NCBI RefSeq assembly: GCF_014650075.1
Contig: NZ_BMUG01000006.1
Coordinates: 476,363 to 540,362, forward strand
Reading direction: 5' to 3'
Source of the DNA: Streptomyces microflavus
GTDB taxonomy: Bacteria; Actinomycetota; Actinomycetes; Streptomycetales; Streptomycetaceae
Length of the DNA: 64,000 bases
Within the stretch, counting starts at the first letter, position 1. Each line of letters opens with the position of its first letter. Of the stretch, positions 44,311 through 52,633 are shown piece after piece. The notes beneath the pieces were generated by a model that saw only the letters and a list, made by a program, of their open reading frames with translations, did not search any database and had not been told where the DNA came from. The position numbers were made by a program, and so were the translations under genes.

Positions 44311-45903
44311 ATGATGACCGTGAGGATCACCCGGACAGCCCTGACCCGCGGAACGCTCGCAGCCCTGAGCGGGCTGCTGGCGGGATTCGCCGCACTGACC
44401 GTCGCCGAGCTCGTTTCGGCGGCCGTCAGGCCCGAGGCGAGTCCCGTGACAGCGGTCGGCGGGGCTGCCATCGACCGGACGCCCGCCGCGGTGAAGGACT
44501 TCGCGATCCGGAACTTCGGCGAGAACGACAAACTCGTCCTGCAGCTCGGCATCGTCGTGACGCTCGCCCTCTTCGCCCTCGCCGTCGGCGTACTGGCGCT
44601 GCGGTACCGGCGTACCGGCTCCGCCGCCGTCCTGGCCTTCGGTGTGGTCGGCGCCGCATCGGCCGTCAGCCGCCCGGACTCCACCGGTGTGGTCGACGGA
44701 CTTCCGTCGCTAGTGGGAGCGGTGGCCGGGGCGGTCCTGCTGTACGTCCTCATCGGCAGGCTCACCCGGCCGCGCCGGATCCCGGGGGAGGAGCAGGAGG
44801 AGGACGAGGGCGGCTGGGACCGCCGGGGCTTCCTGATCGCCGCCACCGCCGCGGCCGCCGCCTCCACCGTGGCGGGAGCGGTCGGCCGGACACTCAACGG
44901 CCGGAGCAGTCAGAACGCCGTCGCCTCCCGTGAGGGCGCCCGGCTGCCCGCCCCGGCCTCGCCCGCCGAGCCGATCCCGGCCGGAGCGCAGCTGCGGGTA
45001 CCCGGCCTCCCCCCGTTCACCACCCCCAACAACAAGTTCTACCGGGTGGACACGGCACTGGTCGTCCCCAAGGTCGACGCGAACACCTGGCGGCTGCGCA
45101 TCCACGGCAAGGGTGTACGGCGGGACCTGGAGCTCACCTACCAGGACCTGCTGGACCGCCCCCTGATCGAGCGTGAGATCACCCTGTGCTGCGTCTCCAA
45201 CGAGGTCGGCGGCCCCTACATCGGCCACGCCAGGTGGATCGGCGTACGCCTGTCCGACCTGCTCAAGGAGGCGGGCGTCAAGCCGCCGTCCCGGGGCGGC
45301 AGGGCCGACCAGATCATCGCCCGCTCGGTGGACGGCATGACGCTCGGCACCCCCGTCGAGGACGTCATGGACGGCCGGGACGCGATGCTCGCCGTGGGCA
45401 TGAACGGCGAACCGCTGCCCTTCGTCCACGGGTTCCCCGTCCGCATGCTCGTCCCCGGCCTGTACGGGTACGTCTCGGCCTGCAAGTGGATCGAGGACAT
45501 CGAGCTCACCACCTTCGACGACTACGACGCGTACTGGGTGAAGCGGAAGTGGGCCCGCAAGGCCCCGATCAAGACCCAGTCCCGGATCGACACCCCCAAG
45601 CCCTTCGGCCGCCCCGAGGCCGGCACGGTCATGGTCGCCGGAGTGGCCTGGGCCCAGCACCGGGGCATCGAGAAGGTCGAGATCCGCGTCGACGACGGCC
45701 CGTGGCGCCCGGCCCAACTGGCCGAGCAGGACACCGTCGACACCTGGCGCCAGTGGTCCTACCCCTGGAAGGCCACCCCCGGCGGCCACACCCTCACCGT
45801 CCGCGCCACCGACGGCACGGGCGAGGTCCAGACCGAGAAGCGGACCAAGACCGTCCCGGACGGTGCCAGTGGCTGGCACTCCGTCGTGGTCTCCGTCGAC
45901 TGA
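44311..45903 (+). CDS. Membrane sulfite-oxidase-like molybdopterin oxidoreductase
   Basis: About 530 residues. The N-terminal 165 residues contain four hydrophobic helices and a stop of Arg-rich loops; a second basic patch (DRRGFLIAATAAAAAS) at about 185 looks like a twin-arginine-type signal leading to the extracytoplasmic part. The catalytic domain has the sulfite oxidase fold with the molybdenum-ligand Cys in ITLCCVSNEVGG (the second Cys, residue about 294) and a C-terminal Ig-like dimerisation domain (VMVAGVAWAQHRGIEKVEI). Substrate unknown. ATG 44311 is chosen over an upstream TTG; the ribosome site is weak in both. Confidence 0.85.
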   Translation: MMTVRITRTALTRGTLAALSGLLAGFAALTVAELVSAAVRPEASPVTAVGGAAIDRTPAAVKDFAIRNFGENDKLVLQLGIVVTLALFALAVGVLALRYRRTGSAAVLAFGVVGAASAVSRPDSTGVVDGLPSLVGAVAGAVLLYVLIGRLTRPRRIPGEEQEEDEGGWDRRGFLIAATAAAAASTVAGAVGRTLNGRSSQNAVASREGARLPAPASPAEPIPAGAQLRVPGLPPFTTPNNKFYRVDTALVVPKVDANTWRLRIHGKGVRRDLELTYQDLLDRPLIEREITLCCVSNEVGGPYIGHARWIGVRLSDLLKEAGVKPPSRGGRADQIIARSVDGMTLGTPVEDVMDGRDAMLAVGMNGEPLPFVHGFPVRMLVPGLYGYVSACKWIEDIELTTFDDYDAYWVKRKWARKAPIKTQSRIDTPKPFGRPEAGTVMVAGVAWAQHRGIEKVEIRVDDGPWRPAQLAEQDTVDTWRQWSYPWKATPGGHTLTVRATDGTGEVQTEKRTKTVPDGASGWHSVVVSVD

Positions 45904-45974
45904 CCCCACACAACAGACCTCCCTGCAGCAGTACTTCATCCCGTTTCCCCTTAAGAACGATTCAGGAGAATTCC

Positions 45975-46622
45975 ATGAACGCCCTTCGCCACCGCCGTGC
46001 AGCCGTCGCCGTCGTCGCCGCCGTCCTGCTGCCCCTGTCGCTGACCGCCTGCGCCGAGGACAGCTCGGACAAGGCGTCCGACAGCGCGTCCGCCGCAGGT
46101 TCGACCCCCGAGGAGTCGAAGCCGGCCGCCGGTGACGACACGTCGGCCGACAAGCCGTTCGGCCCGGCCTGTGCCGGCGTCCCGACCGAGGGCGCGGGCA
46201 GCTTCGACGGCATGGCGAAGGACCCGGTCGCCACCGCCGCCTCCAACAACCCCGCGCTCTCCACGCTCGTCACCGCCGTGCAGAAGGCCGGCCTCGTCGA
46301 CACCCTCAACAACGCCGAGAACATCACGGTGTTCGCGCCCACCAACGACGCCTTCGCCAAGATCCCGAAGGCCGACCTGGACGCGGTCCTCAACGACAAG
46401 GCCATGCTCACCAAGATCCTCACCTACCACGTCGTGGGCGAGAAGCTCACCCCGCAGCAGCTGGAGAGCGGCACCTTCGACACGCTGCAGAAGAGCACGC
46501 TGACCACGGCCGGCTCCGGCGAGTCGTACAAGGTCAACGACAGCGCCAACGTGGTCTGCGGCAACGTTCCGACCGCCAACGCCACCGTCTACATCATCGA
46601 CACGGTCCTGATGCCGAAGTAG
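45975..46622 (+). CDS. Fasciclin (FAS1)-domain lipoprotein
   Basis: A 215-residue exported protein with a lipobox LSLTAC (Cys26) after a basic N-terminus, then a Ser/Asp-rich spacer, then one FAS1 domain (about 75-215) with both hallmarks: NITVFAPTNDAF and a YHVV strand, ending AYVYIIDTVLM-type. Such proteins mediate surface adhesion. It follows the molybdoenzyme by 71 bp; in actinobacteria FAS1 lipoproteins often sit beside sulfite-oxidase-like proteins, so they may work together (inferred). AGGAG site. Confidence 0.88.
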   Translation: MNALRHRRAAVAVVAAVLLPLSLTACAEDSSDKASDSASAAGSTPEESKPAAGDDTSADKPFGPACAGVPTEGAGSFDGMAKDPVATAASNNPALSTLVTAVQKAGLVDTLNNAENITVFAPTNDAFAKIPKADLDAVLNDKAMLTKILTYHVVGEKLTPQQLESGTFDTLQKSTLTTAGSGESYKVNDSANVVCGNVPTANATVYIIDTVLMPK

Positions 46623-46626
46623 TCGT

Positions 46627-46705
46627 ACGGCAGTTGCCTGCCGTGACAGACCGCCCCGCCGCGGAAGTGCCCCTACCAACCCCCAGGGCCCTCCCGTGGC
46701 GGGGC
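46627..46705. terminator. Tandem hairpins between the fasciclin and monooxygenase genes
   Basis: ACGGCAG-TTGC-CTGCCGT (46627-46644) is a perfect stem. A longer dyad pairs GCCCCGCCGCGG (46653-46664) with CCGTGGCGGGGC (46694-46705), followed by TTT on the + strand. Located between convergent genes, so useful in both directions. Confidence 0.65.
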
Positions 46706-46713
46706 TTTCGCCG

Positions 46714-48354
46714 TCACGGGCCGAAGACCCTCCCCAGCGCCTCCTTCAACTCCCCTACCGTGGGCGGGCGGAGGCAGGCGCTGAGGTAGCCGTCCGGGCG
46801 CACCACGAACGCGGCACCCTCCTCGACCCCGTACCGCCGGGCGAACTCGCCCCGGCTGTCGTGGTGATGGGAGACGCCCGGGGCCACCGTGAAGGGGGCG
46901 TCGGCGGGCAGGATCCGGCACGTCTCCACGCGCCCTTGGGACAACTCCCGTGCCGCAGCGGCGAGATCGGCGGGTGTGTCACCGGCCGGGTGGTGCCCGT
47001 AGACCAGCAGGACGTGGGCGCGCCCGCGCAGCAGGTCGAAGAGCCGCACCGGGTAGGCGGCGATGTCCCCGGTGAGCCCGCCGCAGTCCGGGGCCCGGTC
47101 GCCGGGCCGGAGCGTCGCCCCGTCCGGCCGGGGCAGCGGCGTCACGAGCGGGCTCTCCCGGTAGCCGATCAGCAGCTGGGCCTCGCGGAGCATCAGCGTC
47201 TCCGGGTCCGTCGGGTCGGCCTGCACGCCCTCGGCGGCATGGCGGACGGTCCGGCCCACCACCTCCTCGCCCACCGGGTGCCGCTCCACGTCGTAACTCG
47301 CCACCAGGCCCGGGTGGGCGGCGCCCCCGACGGCCAGGGCGAGCTTCCACGCCAGATTGCAGGCGTCCTGGACCCCGGTGTTCATGCCCTGGGCGCCGGT
47401 CGGCGGATGGATGTGCGCCGCGTCCCCGGCGACGAACACCCGGCCCTCCCCGTACCGGTCCACCAGCCGGTGGCTGATGCGGAACACCGAGGACCAGCGC
47501 AGCGCGGACGCGGTGACCGGCTCGGGAGCCAGCCGGTCCAGGACCTTCTGGATGTCGGCGAGGGCGGGCGCCGTACCGCCTTCGAGGCCGTGGGCCACAC
47601 CGTCCCCGGCCGACGGCTCAGAAGGACGCGCCGCCGACAGCTCGGGCGGCACCAGCATCGACATCCGGTAGCGGCCCGTTCCCGGCAGCGGGATGCAGAC
47701 CAGCAGGTCGTCGATGGCACCGTCCTCGCCGCGGTGCATGGACCGCACCCCGTACCCGGGCGGCACCCCCCAGCCCACCTCCACATCGGCCAGCATGTAC
47801 TCCTCGGGGAACGCGCCGCCCTCGAAGGTGAGCCCGAGCCCCTTGCGGACCACGCTGTGGGCCCCGTCGCACCCCACCAGGAACCGGGACCGGACCTCCT
47901 CCTCGGCCCCGGAAGCGGTGGTGAGCCTGCTGGTCACCCCGGCGGGGTCCTGGGCGAACGCCACCAGCTCGGTCGAGCGCTCGATCCCGGTGCCGAACCG
48001 CCCGAGGAACTCCTCCAGGACGCGTTCGGTCTCGTACTGCGGCAGCGCGGCGAAGCCGTAAGGCACCTCGGGCGGGAGGACGAGCTCGATCCGGCCCTGC
48101 TCGGCCCCGTTCACGTACGTCAGCTGCCCACGCATCGCGACCGCCGCGTCCAGCACCTCCCGCACCAGGCCCATCCGGTCGAAGAGCTCCAGGGTGCGCG
48201 GCTGGATCCCCACCGCCTTGGCGTACGGCAGCCGGGCCGGGAGGCGGTCCACGATCCGGCAGGAGACCCCCGACCGCCGCAGCTCGGCGGCGAGCGTCAG
48301 CCCGACCGGGCCGGCGCCCGCGACGAGCACATCGGTCACTTCGCTGCGTGCCAC
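46714..48354 (-). CDS. FAD-dependent aromatic monooxygenase (PHBH/PheA-like)
   Basis: A 546-residue flavoprotein hydroxylase: FAD-binding GAGPVG (13-18), a mid-chain DGAHSVVRKGLG motif contacting FAD and NADPH, the GDAAHIHPPTGAQGMNTG motif near 285-300, and a C-terminal thioredoxin-like domain. Members hydroxylate phenols or polyketide rings. GTG 48354 has a GGGAGG site. It stands alone next to lipoate ligase, so it may serve aromatic catabolism or detoxification; no ring-cleavage genes are nearby. Confidence 0.88.
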   Translation of the reverse strand: MARSEVTDVLVAGAGPVGLTLAAELRRSGVSCRIVDRLPARLPYAKAVGIQPRTLELFDRMGLVREVLDAAVAMRGQLTYVNGAEQGRIELVLPPEVPYGFAALPQYETERVLEEFLGRFGTGIERSTELVAFAQDPAGVTSRLTTASGAEEEVRSRFLVGCDGAHSVVRKGLGLTFEGGAFPEEYMLADVEVGWGVPPGYGVRSMHRGEDGAIDDLLVCIPLPGTGRYRMSMLVPPELSAARPSEPSAGDGVAHGLEGGTAPALADIQKVLDRLAPEPVTASALRWSSVFRISHRLVDRYGEGRVFVAGDAAHIHPPTGAQGMNTGVQDACNLAWKLALAVGGAAHPGLVASYDVERHPVGEEVVGRTVRHAAEGVQADPTDPETLMLREAQLLIGYRESPLVTPLPRPDGATLRPGDRAPDCGGLTGDIAAYPVRLFDLLRGRAHVLLVYGHHPAGDTPADLAAAARELSQGRVETCRILPADAPFTVAPGVSHHHDSRGEFARRYGVEEGAAFVVRPDGYLSACLRPPTVGELKEALGRVFGP

Positions 48355-48463
48355 CGGGGCCTCCCGCCGTGGCCCCCCTGCTTACGGTCCCCTCCATCGT
48401 CCTGCCATCGGCGGCGTACGGCACCCGGGCGGGTTTCAGACCTGCGCGCGGGGGCGGTCCTCG

Positions 48464-49528
48464 CTACGGCACCCGGGCCGTCCACTCCGGGGTGGCGAAC
48501 TTGGTGCGTACGAGCTCCTCGGCACGGGCCAGCTCCGCGTCCGTCACGCTGCCCGTGGTCAGCCCGTGCCGCTTGCGGAACGACTCGATCATGCGCTCGA
48601 TCACGGCCTGGCGCGGCAGACCGGTCTGCTGGCGCAGCGGGTCGACACGCTTCTTCGCCGACCGGGTGCCCTTGTCGGACATCTTCTCCTTGCCGATCCG
48701 CAGCACCTCCAGCATCTTGTCGGCATCGATGTCGTACGCCATGGTCACGTGGTGCAGCACGGCCCCGGGACCGCCGTCCGGCCCCACCACCCGCTTCTGC
48801 GCCGCCCCCGCGATCTTGCCGACCTCGGTGGCGATGTCGTTGAGCGGCTGGTACCAGGCCTTGATGCCCATGTCCGCGAGGGCTTCGAGGACCCAGTCGT
48901 CCAGATAGGCGTAGCTGTCGGCGAAGGAGAGGCCCGAGACGAGGGACTGCGGGACGGCCAGCGAGTAGGTGATGGTGGAGCTCGGCTCGGCGAACATCGC
49001 GCCGCCACCGGAGATCCGGCGTACGACGTTCACCCCGTGCCGCTCCACGCCCGCCGGATCGACCTCGTTGCGCAGCGACTGGAAGCTGCCGATGATCACG
49101 GCGGGGGAGTCCCACTCCCAGACCCGCAGCGTCGGCGGACGCAGCCCCGCCGCCACCTCCGCGGTGATGACCTCGTCCAGCGCCATGTGCAGCGCGGGCG
49201 ACTGCGGGGCCTCGTGGATCAGCTGCCAGTCGTAGTCGCTCCACTCCGTGGCCTGCGCCAGCGCCCGGCGTACGGCGATGGCGACGCCCTCCGCACTCAG
49301 CCCGAGCATCACCGTGGAGCCGGGCAGCGCCGCCTCGATCCGGGCCGCGAGTCCCGCTGTGTCCGTGTTGGCCGGGGCACCCTCCAGGGCCGCGTCGATC
49401 GCCAGGATCGCCTCGTCGGGTTCGAGGAAGAAGTCCCCGGCGACGCGGACGTTCCGCAGCGCCCCGCCCTCGACGTCCAGGTCCACCACGACCAGCTTGC
49501 CGCCGGGAACCTTGTACTCACCGTGCAC
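48464..49528 (-). CDS. lplA: Lipoate-protein ligase with the accessory domain at the N-terminus
   Basis: Activates free lipoate with ATP and attaches it to 2-oxoacid dehydrogenases. The 354 residues have an unusual order. Residues about 1-90 look like the small LplB/LplA C-terminal domain (YKVPGGKLVVVDLDVEGG, GDFFLEPDEAIL). The catalytic LplA domain follows (EAPQSPALHMALDEVI, the RRISGGGAMF motif, catalytic Lys in VGKIAGAAQKRV). In E. coli the same domains occur in the reverse order; in archaea they are separate proteins. GTG 49528 is chosen as the start of the small domain; a GGAGG site lies upstream. Confidence 0.87.
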   Translation of the reverse strand: MHGEYKVPGGKLVVVDLDVEGGALRNVRVAGDFFLEPDEAILAIDAALEGAPANTDTAGLAARIEAALPGSTVMLGLSAEGVAIAVRRALAQATEWSDYDWQLIHEAPQSPALHMALDEVITAEVAAGLRPPTLRVWEWDSPAVIIGSFQSLRNEVDPAGVERHGVNVVRRISGGGAMFAEPSSTITYSLAVPQSLVSGLSFADSYAYLDDWVLEALADMGIKAWYQPLNDIATEVGKIAGAAQKRVVGPDGGPGAVLHHVTMAYDIDADKMLEVLRIGKEKMSDKGTRSAKKRVDPLRQQTGLPRQAVIERMIESFRKRHGLTTGSVTDAELARAEELVRTKFATPEWTARVP

Positions 49529-49568
49529 AGCGCCGCCTCCAGCTCCAGTTCCGTCGCCCGGCTCGGTG

Positions 49569-49850
49569 ATGAGCCGGACACAACCGGATGTAACACGCAT
49601 CGGGGTGCGGATCATCCCGGGCCCCGGGGCGTCACTGGCGCACGCCGAGGGCATGGCCCTGGACGACCCCCGCTCCGCGACGCCCATCGGGCTCGGCTGC
49701 CGGATCTGCGAACGGCAGGACTGCGCCCAGCGGGCCCGGCCCCCGGCCGGGGGCCGGCCGGCCGTCGACCCCGACCGGCGCACCCATGTGCTGTACCCGG
49801 TGGTCGCCGACGGCCTGTCCGCACCGCCTTCGGGGATCAGCGGTGAGTGA
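49569..49850 (+). pseudogene. C-terminal remnant of a RamB/short-chain-fatty-acyl regulator (DUF2083)
   Basis: The frame ending TGA 49850 reads, in its last 85 codons, like the C-terminal domain of XRE/RamB-type regulators: a VRIIPG strand, an AHAEGMALDDPRSATPIG segment and GCRICERQDCAQRA with the three spaced cysteines of that domain. No HTH or middle domain precedes it: upstream in 41 bp is the divergent lipoate ligase start. An ATG at 49569 could give a 93-residue protein without a ribosome site. Most likely the leftover of a deleted regulator that in other streptomycetes sits next to valine/propionate catabolism genes. Its end overlaps the enoyl-CoA hydratase by 14 bp. Confidence 0.65.
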
Positions 49851-50646
49851 ACTCCGCAGGCCGCTTCTCGGAGAACGCCTTCATGCCCTCCTTCTGGTCG
49901 GCCGTCGCGAACACCGCGTGGAACAGGCGGCGTTCGAAGCGGACGCCCTCGGCGAGGGTGGTCTCGAAGGCGCGGTTCACCGCCTCCTTCGCCATCATCG
50001 CGACCGGGGCCGACATGCCGGAGACCGTCCCCGCGACGGCGAGCGCCTCCTCCAGCAGATCCGCGTCCGGGACGATCCTGGACACCAGACCGGCCCGCTC
50101 CGCCTCCTCGGCGTCCATGTTCCGGCCGGTGAGACAGAGGTCCATCGCCTTGGCCTTGCCGACCGCCCGGGTCAGCCGCTGGGAGCCGCCGATGCCGGGG
50201 ATCACCCCGAGCCGGATCTCCGGCTGCCCGAAGACGGCGGTGTCCGAGGCGATCACCAGGTCGCAGAGCATGGCCAACTCGCAGCCGCCACCCAGGGCGT
50301 AGCCCCGTATGGCCGCGATCGTCGGGGTCCTGAGCTGACCCAGCCGGTCCCAGGCGGTGAACCAGTCGCTGAGGTACATGTCCATATAGCTCTGCGGCTG
50401 CATCTCCTTGATGTCCGCGCCCGCCGCGAACGCCTTCCCCCCGCTGCCGGTGATGACGATGCAGCCGACGTCCGGGTCGCGGTCCAGCGCCTCGGTCGCC
50501 TCGACCGTCTCCCGCATGACCTCCAGGCTGAGCGCGTTGAGGGCCTTGGGGCGGTTCAGGGTGAGCAGGGCGGTGCGGCCCCGGCGCTCGACCAGGATGG
50601 TCCCGTACGGACCCGGGGTGGACGGACTCCCGCTGCTCTCGCTCAC
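49837..50646 (-). CDS. Enoyl-CoA hydratase
   Basis: Crotonase-fold enzyme, 269 residues, that hydrates 2-enoyl-CoA (methacrylyl-CoA in valine catabolism). Oxyanion-hole segments ITGSGGKAFAAGADIKEM and GYALGGGCELAML, and both catalytic glutamates (GGGCEL and QPEIRLGVIPG), are present. GTG 50646 overlaps the mmsB stop (GTGA), so it is translated with the operon. It is the last gene; its end overlaps the regulator remnant on the other strand. Confidence 0.92.
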   Translation of the reverse strand: MSESSGSPSTPGPYGTILVERRGRTALLTLNRPKALNALSLEVMRETVEATEALDRDPDVGCIVITGSGGKAFAAGADIKEMQPQSYMDMYLSDWFTAWDRLGQLRTPTIAAIRGYALGGGCELAMLCDLVIASDTAVFGQPEIRLGVIPGIGGSQRLTRAVGKAKAMDLCLTGRNMDAEEAERAGLVSRIVPDADLLEEALAVAGTVSGMSAPVAMMAKEAVNRAFETTLAEGVRFERRLFHAVFATADQKEGMKAFSEKRPAEFTHR

Positions 50647-51569
50647 GTGGTGGTGCCCTTCTGTGCGTCGGTGGTGTTCGAGGGGGCCGCCCGGATGGCC
50701 CGGACGATCCCGGAGAAGTCCTGGTCCGCTCCGGCGCCCTCGGCGAACCGGGCGTACAACTCCGCTGCCCTGAGCCCCAGTTCGGCGTCGATGCCGCCCG
50801 CGCGCAGGGCGTTGGCGGCCAGCCCGAGGTCCTTGGCCATGAGCGGCGCGGCGAACCCGGGGCGGTAGTCGCGGTTGGCCGGGCTCGTCGGGACCGGGCC
50901 GGGGACCGGGCAGTTGACGGTGAGCGCCCAGCACTGGCCGGAGGCCGCCGACGCCACGTCGTACAGCGCCTGGTCGGAGAGGCCGAGGCTCTCCGCGAGG
51001 ACGAACGCCTCGCTGACGGCGATCATCGAGACGCCGAGGATCATGTTGTTGCAGATCTTCGCCGCCTGCCCGGCACCGGCTCCGCCGCAGTGCACGGCCT
51101 TCCTGCCCATCACGGCCAGCAGCGGTTCGGCCTCCGCGAACGCGGCCTCCTCGCCGCCGGCCATGAAGGTGAGCGTGCCCGCCTCGGCCCCGACGACCCC
51201 ACCGGAGACCGGGGCGTCCAGGGAACGGTGGCCGGCCGCCGCCGCTGCCGCGTGGGCGGCGCGGGAGTCGGCCACGTCGATGGTCGAGCAGTCGACGAAC
51301 AGGGTGCCGGGGCGCGCGGCGGCGAGCAGCCCCTCCGGCCCGTACAGCGAGAGGACATGGCGTCCGGCGGGCAGCATGGTGATCACGACATCGGCCACCG
51401 CGGCCGCGTCGGCGGCGGACTCCGCCCGTTCCACCCCGCTCTCCACGGCGGCCGCCAGAGAGGCCTCCACCAGATCGTGGCCGAGCACCCGGTGCCCGGC
51501 CCGGACGAGGTTGGCGGCCATCGGACCGCCCATGTGGCCGAGTCCGATGAACGCGACGGTCGTGGTCAC
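50643..51569 (-). CDS. mmsB: 3-Hydroxyisobutyrate dehydrogenase
   Basis: NAD-dependent beta-hydroxyacid dehydrogenase, 308 residues, that oxidises 3-hydroxyisobutyrate to methylmalonate semialdehyde. GLGHMGGPMAANL (9-21) is the dinucleotide fold, PVSGGV the substrate loop, and GAGQAAKICNNM carries the catalytic Lys. It overlaps both neighbours by four bases in the valine operon, between the hydrolase that makes its substrate and the hydratase. Confidence 0.93.
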   Translation of the reverse strand: MTTTVAFIGLGHMGGPMAANLVRAGHRVLGHDLVEASLAAAVESGVERAESAADAAAVADVVITMLPAGRHVLSLYGPEGLLAAARPGTLFVDCSTIDVADSRAAHAAAAAAGHRSLDAPVSGGVVGAEAGTLTFMAGGEEAAFAEAEPLLAVMGRKAVHCGGAGAGQAAKICNNMILGVSMIAVSEAFVLAESLGLSDQALYDVASAASGQCWALTVNCPVPGPVPTSPANRDYRPGFAAPLMAKDLGLAANALRAGGIDAELGLRAAELYARFAEGAGADQDFSGIVRAIRAAPSNTTDAQKGTTT

Positions 51570-52633
51570 CAGGGCACCTCCTGCGGTGAGTCGTCTGCGG
51601 CGAGGGAGAGTTCTCCGTCGCCGGTCGGAGCGAAGTACCGGGCCACGTCCGCGTCCGTGACCTCCACGAGTGTGTCCGGGGTCCAGCGGGGCGAGCGGTC
51701 CTTGTCGATCACCTGGGCCCGGATGCCCTCCACCAGGTCGGGCGAGGCCAGGGCCGCGTACGAGACGCGGTACTCCTGCTCCAGCACCCTTTCCAGCGGC
51801 CCGAGTTCGCGGGCCCGGCGCAGTGCGGCGAGGGTGACCTTCAGTGCGGTGGGGGAGCGGCCGAGGATGGTGGTGGCCGACTCACCGGCCGCCGGGACGT
51901 CCGATGCGAGCAGCCGCTCCACGATCTCCTCGACCGTGTCGGCCGCGTAGCAGTGGTCGATCCAGGCCTGGTCGGCCTCCAGGGTGCCGGGAGGCGCGTC
52001 CCGCACGTGGCGGTGCAGCACCTCGGCGGGCGGGTCCGTCCGCAGCCCGGCCAGGAACGCGGGCAGGTCGTCCACCGGTACGAAGTGGTCGGCCAGTCCG
52101 CACAGCAGAGCGTCCCGGGCCCCCACCACCGCACCCGTCAGGGCGAGATGGGTGCCCAGCTCCCCGGGGGCCAGCGCCAGCAGGTAGGTGCCGCCGACGT
52201 CCGGCACGAAGCCGATCCCGGTCTCCGGCATGGCCACCTTGGACCGCTCGGTGACGATCCGGACGCTGCCGTGCGCCGAGATCCCGACCCCGCCGCCCAT
52301 CACGATGCCGTCCATGACCGCCACGTACGGCTTCGGATAGCGGGCGATGCGGGCGTTGAGCCGGTACTCGTCGCGCCAGAACGCGGCCGATGCCCTGCCG
52401 CCGACGCGGGCGTCCTCGTAGATGGACCGGATGTCGCCGCCCGCGCAGAGGCCGCGCTCCCCGGCCCCGGTGATGATGACGGCTCCCACCTCGGGGTCGT
52501 GCTCCCACCGGTCCAGGGCCGCCGCGATGGTCTCCACCATCGCGTGGGTGAGCGCGTTGAGCGCCTTCGGCCGGTTCAGGGTCACCACCCCCGTACGTCC
52601 CTCGGTGTGTACCCGTACGAGCTCCTCGGTCAT
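51566..52633 (-). CDS. 3-Hydroxyisobutyryl-CoA hydrolase
   Basis: Crotonase-superfamily thioesterase, 355 residues, larger than true hydratases. ITGAGERGLCAGGDI and VMDGIVMGGGVGIS form the oxyanion hole; MPETGIGFVPDVGG supplies Glu and Asp characteristic of HIBCH enzymes. The C-terminal YRVSYAALASPDLVEGIRAQVIDKD helix region is also typical. It cleaves 3-hydroxyisobutyryl-CoA, the hydration product of methacrylyl-CoA. Start overlaps the stop of the acyl-CoA dehydrogenase gene. Confidence 0.9.
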   Translation of the reverse strand: MTEELVRVHTEGRTGVVTLNRPKALNALTHAMVETIAAALDRWEHDPEVGAVIITGAGERGLCAGGDIRSIYEDARVGGRASAAFWRDEYRLNARIARYPKPYVAVMDGIVMGGGVGISAHGSVRIVTERSKVAMPETGIGFVPDVGGTYLLALAPGELGTHLALTGAVVGARDALLCGLADHFVPVDDLPAFLAGLRTDPPAEVLHRHVRDAPPGTLEADQAWIDHCYAADTVEEIVERLLASDVPAAGESATTILGRSPTALKVTLAALRRARELGPLERVLEQEYRVSYAALASPDLVEGIRAQVIDKDRSPRWTPDTLVEVTDADVARYFAPTGDGELSLAADDSPQEVPW

